15,893 bases of DNA from Arthrobacter sp. Lineage in GTDB: Bacteria; Actinomycetota; Actinomycetes; Actinomycetales; Micrococcaceae. Each line of letters opens with the position of its first letter. Positions within the stretch are counted from its first letter, which is position 1. Position numbers and translations under genes: made by a program. The DNA lies in assembly GCA_030147325.1 (NCBI GenBank), contig JASLAA010000227.1:1-15893 (forward strand), in the 5' to 3' direction. Below, piece after piece: positions 6,770 through 12,323 of the stretch. The notes under the pieces are model-generated. The model was not told the DNA's origin. It ran no database searches and was given only the letters and a program-made list of their open reading frames with translations.

Positions 6770-7786
6770 TCATGCCGGAAGCGCGGAGGACTCCCGCTCG
6801 ATGACGCTGAAACGTGCCTCGAACTCACGGGGGCGGAGGTCCGTCTCGCTGGTGGAGATCCGCTCCTGGAGCACCCGGACCGCGGTGTCGGCGATCTCAT
6901 GCCTGCCCGGATCGATGGTGGACAGGGTGGGCAGGGAGTACCTGCCCTCGTCGAGGTCGTCGAAACCGATGACGGCGACGTCGTCGGGGATGCGGAGGCC
7001 CGCTTCCTGCAGCACCCGCATCGCGCCGAGCGCCAGGGTGTCGTTCATGCCGAACATCGCGTCGAACTGCACGCCGGACTCCAGCAGCTCCCGCATCGAC
7101 GTGGCGCCATTGGCCCGGTGCCAGAAAGTCGTGTAGGCAACGAGGTCGGGATCGAACGGGATCCCCGCCTCCTCGAGCGCCTGCTGATACCCGCGCAACC
7201 GGAGACCCGCGGAACCGATGATCTCACCCTCGTGTCCGCCGACGACCGCGATGCGGCGCCTGCCCTTCGACAGCAGGTGCGCCGTCGCGGCCCGGGCCGA
7301 CTCGACGTTGCTCATGGTCACGTGATCGGTGGGACCGCCGAAGATCCTCTCCCCGAGCAGCACGAGCGGGAAGTTCACGTTGAGGTGGTGTGCGTCCTCG
7401 TTGGACATGCCGAGCGGGCTGAAGAGCAGGCCGTCCGTCATCTGCAGCCGGGGACTGGAGAGGATCTCGAGCTCGTGGGCGCGGTCGCCGCCCGTCTGCT
7501 CGATCAGGACCTTCAGGCCCCGCCGCTCGGCGGCCTTGATGATGGAATCGGCGAGTTCGGCGAAGTAGCTCAGCGACAGCTCGGGGACGGCGAGCCCGAT
7601 GACCCCCGTCCTGCCCGAGCGCAGGCTCCGCGCCGAGAGGTTGGGCCTGTAGCCCAGTTCGTCGATGGCCTCCATCACCCGCTGCTTGGTGTCCGCGCGG
7701 ATGTGCTGGTAGTCGTTGATGACATTCGAGACGGTCTTGATGGAGACCCCAGCGGCGAGCGCAACGTCCTTCAGTGTCGCCGCCAT
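6770..7786 (-). CDS. LacI-family transcriptional regulator
   Basis: DNA-binding repressor of 338 residues. The N-terminal helix-turn-helix TLKDVALAAGVSIKTVSNVI (4-23) and the hinge-helix region around RPNLSARSLRSGR (47-59) are typical LacI/GalR. The remainder is the periplasmic-binding-protein-like effector domain, with the late motif VIGFDDLDEGRYSLPTLSTI. The ATG at 7786 has GAGGGAG about 6 bases upstream. The gene lies directly upstream of the ABC operon on the same strand and divergent from the alditol oxidase gene. A perfect 14-bp palindrome in its own promoter region (7840-7853) and a related site before the operon suggest that it controls both and itself. The inducer is unknown; L-arabinose, an arabino-oligosaccharide or an alditol are reasonable candidates. 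Confidence 0.95.
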   Translation of the reverse strand: MAATLKDVALAAGVSIKTVSNVINDYQHIRADTKQRVMEAIDELGYRPNLSARSLRSGRTGVIGLAVPELSLSYFAELADSIIKAAERRGLKVLIEQTGGDRAHELEILSSPRLQMTDGLLFSPLGMSNEDAHHLNVNFPLVLLGERIFGGPTDHVTMSNVESARAATAHLLSKGRRRIAVVGGHEGEIIGSAGLRLRGYQQALEEAGIPFDPDLVAYTTFWHRANGATSMRELLESGVQFDAMFGMNDTLALGAMRVLQEAGLRIPDDVAVIGFDDLDEGRYSLPTLSTIDPGRHEIADTAVRVLQERISTSETDLRPREFEARFSVIERESSALPA

Positions 7787-7839
7787 GCCACTCCCTCGGA
7801 TCCCGCGATGATGCCCTGTACCTCACGCGTGAAGCGAGT

Positions 7840-7853
7840 CTACAACGTTGTAG
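7840..7853. promoter_or_regulatory. Perfect 14-bp operator palindrome between regulator and oxidase genes
   Basis: CTACAACGTTGTAG is a perfect palindrome with the central CG typical of LacI-family operators. It lies 54 bases before the regulator ATG and 79 bases before the oxidase ATG. Its outer bases are shared with two opposed -10-like hexamers, TAGACT on the minus strand (7837-7842) and TAGGAT on the plus strand (7851-7856). Neither has a good -35 box. One bound repressor could therefore block both promoters. Confidence 0.75.
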
Positions 7854-7931
7854 GATGGTCGGGCATCCGCCCTGACGTCGCACCGCGGCCTTAATCCTCG
7901 CGGTCGGGCTCTCCGCTAGACAAGGACCACC

Positions 7932-9206
7932 ATGATCGAGGAACAGGTACACGACAGGCTGAACTGGGCGGGCAACTACGAGTACCAGGCACACACCCTG
8001 GAGCACCCCACCTCCCTCGCCGAGCTCCAGCGGGTCGTCGCCGGAGCCGACCGCATCAGTGCCCTCGGCTCGCGACACTCCTTCAACGACATCGCCGACA
8101 GCCCCGCCACCCTCGTCTCCCTCGACGTCATCGACCCCTCCGTGGAGATCGACGAAGCGGCACTGACAGTGACGATCAGCGCGGGCGTCCGGTACGGCGT
8201 CCTCGCCGAGCATCTCCAGCGCCGCGGTTTCGCCGTGCACAACCTCGCCTCGCTCCCCCATATCTCGGTGGGCGGAGCCATCGCCACGGCCACCCACGGC
8301 TCGGGAGACGCCAACGGCAACCTGTCGACGGCCGTCGTCGGTCTCGAGCTCGTCACGGCGTCGGGCGAGGTCCTCCGACTGGCCAAGGGCGACACCGACT
8401 TCGACGGCTTCGTGGTCGGCCTCGGTGCGCTCGGCGTCGTCCACCGGGTCACGCTGCGCATCGAACCCTCGTTCGACGTCCGCCAGGACGTGTTCACCGA
8501 CGTGCCCTGGGACGCGGTCCTCGCCGACTACGACGCCGCCACCTCCTCGGCCTACAGTGTCAGCCTGTTCACCGACTGGGCCGGCGACACCATCGGGCAG
8601 GCCTGGCTCAAGAGCAGGATGGACAGCACGTCGCCCGTCCCTGCGGAGTTCTACGGCGGAACTGCGGCGGACCGCGCCTACCACCCTGTCCCGGGTGTCG
8701 CGGCGGACCACTGCACCCAGCAGCTGGGCGTTCCCGGCCCCTGGTCGGACCGGCTCGCCCACTTCCGTCTCGCCTTCACACCGAGCAACGGCGATGAGCT
8801 GCAGACCGAGTACCTGGTCGGCCGCGACCACGCCGTCGAGGCCATCGAGGCCGTCCGCGCCCTTGCACCGCGGATCTCCCCGCTCCTCCTCGTCTCCGAG
8901 GTGCGCTCGATGGCTGCCGACGAGTTGTGGCTCAGCAACAACTACCAGCGTGCCGGGATCGGACTGCACTTCACCTGGAAGCCGATGCAGCAGGAAGTCG
9001 AGGCACTCCTGCCGGAGCTCGAGGCTGCACTCCTCCCGCTGGGAGCCCGTCCCCACTGGGGCAAGCTGTTCTCCGCCGGTGCCGCGGAGCTCGCGCCCCT
9101 CTACTCCCGCTTCGACGACTTCCGCGCCCTCGCCCGCCGGATGGATCCGGCGGGCAAGTTCCGCAACGCCTACCTCGACCGCACGGTGTTCGGCACGCCT
9201 GCCTGA
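7932..9206 (+). CDS. aldO: FAD-dependent alditol oxidase (AldO/xylitol oxidase family)
   Basis: Predicted soluble flavoprotein oxidising a terminal hydroxyl of sugar alcohols such as xylitol or sorbitol to the aldose with release of hydrogen peroxide. The 424-residue length is close to the 418 of Streptomyces coelicolor AldO. The FAD domain shows LGSRHSFN, with H49 at the position of the histidine that carries covalent 8-alpha-histidyl FAD (H46 in AldO), and PHISVGGAIATATHGSG. The substrate-site residues of AldO are all present: E323 and R325 in SEVRSM, H346 in HFTW and K378 in HWGKLF. The ATG has AAGGA 5 bases upstream. The gene diverges from the LacI-type regulator across a shared palindrome, suggesting co-regulation with arabinoside uptake. 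D-arabinono-lactone oxidase is a related family, but the overall match favours AldO. The actual substrate is not proven. Confidence 0.92.
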   Translation: MIEEQVHDRLNWAGNYEYQAHTLEHPTSLAELQRVVAGADRISALGSRHSFNDIADSPATLVSLDVIDPSVEIDEAALTVTISAGVRYGVLAEHLQRRGFAVHNLASLPHISVGGAIATATHGSGDANGNLSTAVVGLELVTASGEVLRLAKGDTDFDGFVVGLGALGVVHRVTLRIEPSFDVRQDVFTDVPWDAVLADYDAATSSAYSVSLFTDWAGDTIGQAWLKSRMDSTSPVPAEFYGGTAADRAYHPVPGVAADHCTQQLGVPGPWSDRLAHFRLAFTPSNGDELQTEYLVGRDHAVEAIEAVRALAPRISPLLLVSEVRSMAADELWLSNNYQRAGIGLHFTWKPMQQEVEALLPELEAALLPLGARPHWGKLFSAGAAELAPLYSRFDDFRALARRMDPAGKFRNAYLDRTVFGTPA

Positions 9207-9228
9207 CGCCCGGCCCGCGGAGGGTCAG
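9203..9228. terminator. Weak hairpin spanning the convergent stops of oxidase and MBL genes
   Basis: CTGAC (9203-9207) and GTCAG (9224-9228) form a short perfect inverted repeat that contains the stop codon of each convergent gene. The loop is GC-rich and there is no T-run. It is the only terminator-like structure seen in the 18-base gap, and it may be incidental. Confidence 0.3.
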
Positions 9229-10088
9229 TGCTTGCGCGTCAGCCACTTCCAGTGCGCGAGCGTGCGCAGGCGGATCAGCAGCGCCCGCGACTGCTCGGGG
9301 CCGTAGGGCAGGATCGGGATCGCCTTGGTCATGTCCAGCGACGCCTCGTCCATCGCGAGACGCGTCACGCGGATCGCGTTTCGCATGGTGTTCATCTGCG
9401 TCACCACCCCGTCGATGGCCAGCGGCTCACCGTGACCGGGCACGAAGACGTCGTAGAGGTCCTCCAGCGCCACGACCTTGCCGAGCGTGCGCACCCAGTC
9501 GACCGGGAACGAGTCCTCGAAAGCGGGGTCCGCGCCCTCCTCCAGGAGATCGCCGGTGAAGAGGACGCTTCCCGCGCCCACCAGGAGATCGTGATCGGTG
9601 TGGCCCCGGCCCAGGTGGAACAGCGTCACGGACAGGCCACCGAGATCGAGGTCCACGGGTGTTCCCTCCACCTGCCGGTTGGCTGGAAGGACGCCGCAGT
9701 GGGTGCCGTCGCCTGCTGCCATCGCGGGCTCGACGGCGGAGACCAGTGTGCGCTGCTGCTCGCCGCTCTCGGACTGCACGGTACTGCACCGCGTCGTGGC
9801 CCAGAACTCCTCCACCCCCTGTGCGGCGAAGTACGCGTTACCGAAGAAATGGTCCGCGTGAGCGTGGGTGTTGACCACGAGCAGAGGCAACCCGGTGATG
9901 TCCCGGACATGCGAATACACCTGAGCCGCGGTACGGGGCCCGGCCCCGGTATCGACCACCAGCGCCCGGTCCGTCCCGACGACGAGCCCTACGTTCATCC
10001 GGAATCCGGCGGTGCGCAGCACGAAGATGCCCGGCCCGAGTTCCCGCCAGGGGCCCCGGGTCTCGGCATCGGGGAGATCGGTGGTCAT
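9225..10088 (-). CDS. MBL-fold metallohydrolase
   Basis: Metallo-beta-lactamase-fold hydrolase of 287 residues, expected to be cytoplasmic and to bind two metal ions. The metal ligands are in order: H75, H77, D79 and H80 in THAHADH, H163 in RGHTDHD, D180 in FTGD and H219 in PGHGEP. The substrate cannot be read from the sequence; the glyoxalase II-like and SoxH-like groups of this superfamily share this layout. The ATG at 10088 is chosen because AGAGGA lies 5 bases upstream; an in-frame upstream start at 10142 would add 18 residues without support. A -10-like TAGACT (minus strand, 10120-10125) could start a short leader of about 25 bases. It is convergent with the alditol oxidase gene and follows the YczE-like gene on the same strand after 97 bases. 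No functional link to either is evident. Confidence 0.88.
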   Translation of the reverse strand: MTTDLPDAETRGPWRELGPGIFVLRTAGFRMNVGLVVGTDRALVVDTGAGPRTAAQVYSHVRDITGLPLLVVNTHAHADHFFGNAYFAAQGVEEFWATTRCSTVQSESGEQQRTLVSAVEPAMAAGDGTHCGVLPANRQVEGTPVDLDLGGLSVTLFHLGRGHTDHDLLVGAGSVLFTGDLLEEGADPAFEDSFPVDWVRTLGKVVALEDLYDVFVPGHGEPLAIDGVVTQMNTMRNAIRVTRLAMDEASLDMTKAIPILPYGPEQSRALLIRLRTLAHWKWLTRKH

Positions 10089-10185
10089 GGAGTCCTCTCG
10101 GAACGGCGGCAGGGCTTCCAGTCTAGGTCGGCGTGCGACCACGTCCCCGGACCGGGTGACCGGCTCAGGAACCCGCGACCACGGC

Positions 10186-10791
10186 CTAGGGCATGGGACC
10201 CGGGCGTTCGGGCACCCGGAACAGGGGCAGAGTGATGTTGATCAGCGGACCGATGAGGAGCGCGAAGGCGACGGTACCGACCCCGACCGTGCCGCCGAGC
10301 AGCCAGCCGAGCAACAGCACGGTTCCCTCGATGGCGGTGCGCACCAGCCAGATAGGTGTCCCGAAGCGGCTGTTGACGCCGGTCATCAGGCCGTCCCGCG
10401 GCCCGGGGCCGAGCCGCGCCCCGATGTAGAGGCCGCTGGCCACGGCCAGCAGCACGAGCCCGCCCGTGAAGAGCAGGATCCGGGCCCAGAGCGCGGAGGG
10501 CTCGGCGAGGACCGCCAGCCCGACCTCGGCACTCGGGCCGACGAGCAGCACGTTGAGCAGGGTGCCGATCCCCGGGCGCTGCCGCAGCGGTATCCAGAGG
10601 AGCAGGACGACGGCCCCGATGATGATCGTCATGACACCGAACGGGACCCCGGTCCGAAGGGACGCGCCCTGGCCGAGCACGTCCCACGGCGACACCCCGA
10701 GGGTGGCGCGGATCATCATGGCGAGCGAGAAGCCGTAGCAGAAGAGTCCGATGAGCAAGTGCAGTCCGCGGCGGACATCGAGGAACGTCAT
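10186..10791 (-). CDS. YczE/YyaS/YitT-family integral membrane protein
   Basis: Small hydrophobic protein of 201 residues with about five membrane segments (about 10-30, 49-69, 73-97, 103-125 and 145-190, the last probably two). Typical YczE features are RATLGVSPWDVL at 28-39 and the mid-protein GARLGPGPRDGLM at 124-136, followed by a segment ending GPLINITLPL. The biochemical role of the family is not known; transport has been proposed. The ATG at 10791 has GGGAGG directly against it, too close for a normal ribosome binding site. A promoter whose -10 ends 7 bases before the ATG suggests a leaderless message. The gene is divergent from a MocR-type regulator, the arrangement known for YczR/YczE pairs. 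In-frame sequence upstream of 10791 crosses the promoter and is not thought to be coding. Confidence 0.87.
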   Translation of the reverse strand: MTFLDVRRGLHLLIGLFCYGFSLAMMIRATLGVSPWDVLGQGASLRTGVPFGVMTIIIGAVVLLLWIPLRQRPGIGTLLNVLLVGPSAEVGLAVLAEPSALWARILLFTGGLVLLAVASGLYIGARLGPGPRDGLMTGVNSRFGTPIWLVRTAIEGTVLLLGWLLGGTVGVGTVAFALLIGPLINITLPLFRVPERPGPMP

Positions 10792-10797
10792 CCTCCC

Positions 10798-10826
10798 AGT
10801 AGAACGGCGAATTGGCCTTACTTCAA
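10798..10826 (-). promoter_or_regulatory. Predicted leaderless promoter of the YczE-like gene
   Basis: On the minus strand TTGAAG (10821-10826) and TCTACT (10798-10803) are separated by 17 bases, each matching the sigma-70 consensus at 4 of 6 positions. The start would fall on or next to the A of the ATG at 10791, fitting the absence of a properly spaced ribosome binding site. The -35 lies inside the ATTGGCC/GGCCAAT inverted repeat. Confidence 0.5.
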
Positions 10827-10835
10827 GAGGCCAAT
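10811..10835. promoter_or_regulatory. Inverted repeat in the YczE/MocR intergenic region, probable operator
   Basis: Perfect 7-base arms ATTGGCC (10811-10817) and GGCCAAT (10829-10835) are separated by 11 bases in the 61-bp gap between divergent genes. A further TGGCC occurs at 10846-10850. A second imperfect repeat (8 of 9 pairs), CAATCATGG (10832-10840) with CCATGATGG (10851-10859), reaches into the MocR start codons. MocR/PdxR regulators usually bind repeats in just such divergent gaps, so this is the likely binding region of the protein encoded at 10853-12268. Confidence 0.55.
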
Positions 10836-10852
10836 CATGGCAGAGTGGCCCC

Positions 10853-12268
10853 ATGATGGTTCTTGCCGCCCGGCGGCTCGCCGGCGAACTGGGAGCCTGG
10901 CGGACCGCCGGGCCAGGGTATGCCGCACTGGCCGACCGCATCCGGCTGCTCGCCCTGGATGGTCGTATCGCCCTCGGAACCCGCCTGCCGGCCGAGCGGG
11001 AGCTCGCGGCAGAGCTGGGGGTCAGCAGGACCCTGGTGGCGGCGGCCTACGCGCGGTTGCGGTCGGCCGGGTACATCCTGAGCACGCGCGGCTCCGGCAG
11101 TGTCATCACCATGCCCGGTCGTGGTGCCGCAGGGTACGACGACGGCGGCAGCACCGGCGTGGTCGTCGACTTCAGCAAGGCGGCCCTGCCCGCCGCGCCG
11201 CAGGTCGGCGAGGCCGCCGCCAGGGCGGCCCGGGAGCTGCCCGCCTATCTCAACGGTGACGGGTACGACCTCATCGGCCTTCCCCGGCTTCGACAGGCGC
11301 TGGCCGACCGCTACTCGCTGCGGGGCCTCCCCACCACCCCCGACCAGATCATGGTCACCCTCGGCGCGCAGCACGCGATCACCCTGCTCTCCCGGGCGCT
11401 GCTGGCCCGCGGCGACACGGCACTCGTCGAGGCGCCCAGTTACCCGCATGCCTACGAGGCGCTGCGCTCGGCGGGCCGGCGCCTCGTGCCGCTCGCCGTC
11501 GACGCCCGCCGCGGCTGGGACGACGACGGGCTGGAGCAGGTCCTCCAGCGCGCACGGCCCACGCTGGCCTACGTCATGCCGGACTTCCACAATCCCACCG
11601 GCGCCGTCATGCCGCCCGCTCAGCGCGTGCGGCTCCTCACGTCGGCCGAGAGATACGGCACGGTGGTCGTCGCGGACGAGACGATGGCGGAGCTCCGCAT
11701 CGACGGCGTACCCGAGCTCCCGCTGGCCGCGCACGGACCGGCCGTGCTCATCGGGTCCATGGGCAAGACCGTCTGGGGCGGCCTGCGCATCGGCTGGATC
11801 AGGGCGGAGAGCGGCCTGATCCACCGGCTCGTGCAGTCGAGGTACGCGCAGGACCTGGGGACCCCGATCCTCGAGCAGCTCATCGCCCTGGAGATGCTCG
11901 GCACCTACGACGAGTTGCTCCGTTTCCGCGCCGCCCAGCTCGGCGCGGGCCGGGACTCCCTGGAGGCGCTGCTGGCCAGCCTGCTGCCCGAGTGGGACGT
12001 ACCCCGCGTGGCGGGGGGCCTCAGCACGTGGGTCGGCCTGGGGGCACCGGTCAGCTCGCAGCTCGCCCTCGCTGCGCGCGACCGCGGCCTGCTGCTCGGC
12101 GCCGGTCCGCGGTTCGGTATGGGAGGCGTGTTCGAAGGCTTCCTCCGGATACCGTTCAGCTACCCCGCCGAGGACACGCAGCGCGCGGTGGAGATCCTTG
12201 CAGCGGCCTGGCGATCACTCACGCCCGGAGCGACCGTCCGGGAGGACTTCACCCCGGCCCTGGTGTAG
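10853..12268 (+). CDS. MocR-type (GntR-HTH / aminotransferase fusion) regulator, YczR-like
   Basis: Transcription factor of 471 residues joining a GntR winged helix (about 22-88, with LPAERELAAELGVSRTLVAA at 45-64) to a fold-type I aminotransferase domain (about 105-465). In the second domain the PLP-binding features are intact: NPTG with N247, the Asp in VVADE (D275) for the pyridine nitrogen, and the Schiff-base lysine K305 in SMGKTVWGG. It therefore probably senses PLP or a PLP adduct. Two ATG codons in tandem (10853 and 10856) are possible starts, and no clear ribosome binding site precedes them. The neighbour is a divergent YczE-like gene, its likely target, so the protein is best described as a YczR-like MocR. 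It is not likely to control pyridoxal synthesis, since no pdxS/pdxT gene is adjacent. Confidence 0.92.
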   Translation: MMVLAARRLAGELGAWRTAGPGYAALADRIRLLALDGRIALGTRLPAERELAAELGVSRTLVAAAYARLRSAGYILSTRGSGSVITMPGRGAAGYDDGGSTGVVVDFSKAALPAAPQVGEAAARAARELPAYLNGDGYDLIGLPRLRQALADRYSLRGLPTTPDQIMVTLGAQHAITLLSRALLARGDTALVEAPSYPHAYEALRSAGRRLVPLAVDARRGWDDDGLEQVLQRARPTLAYVMPDFHNPTGAVMPPAQRVRLLTSAERYGTVVVADETMAELRIDGVPELPLAAHGPAVLIGSMGKTVWGGLRIGWIRAESGLIHRLVQSRYAQDLGTPILEQLIALEMLGTYDELLRFRAAQLGAGRDSLEALLASLLPEWDVPRVAGGLSTWVGLGAPVSSQLALAARDRGLLLGAGPRFGMGGVFEGFLRIPFSYPAEDTQRAVEILAAAWRSLTPGATVREDFTPALV

Positions 12269-12273
12269 CAGGG

Positions 12274-12321
12274 CCGGCGGCGTCGAGCTTCTCCTGGACC
12301 GGACCGTCGCCGTCCCGCCGG
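12274..12321. terminator. Possible bidirectional terminator between MocR and UvrA-like genes
   Basis: CCGGCGG (12274-12280) and CCGCCGG (12315-12321) are perfect complementary arms separated by 34 bases, filling most of the gap between the convergent stop codons at 12268 and 12324. The long loop and lack of a T-run make it a weak candidate. Confidence 0.3.
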
Positions 12322-12323
12322 AC

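Noticed and set aside
7224..9056. Minus-strand open frame of 610 codons spanning the oxidase gene and part of the regulator gene
   Set aside because: It crosses the divergent promoter region and is out of frame with both conserved genes; only a GC-driven shadow.
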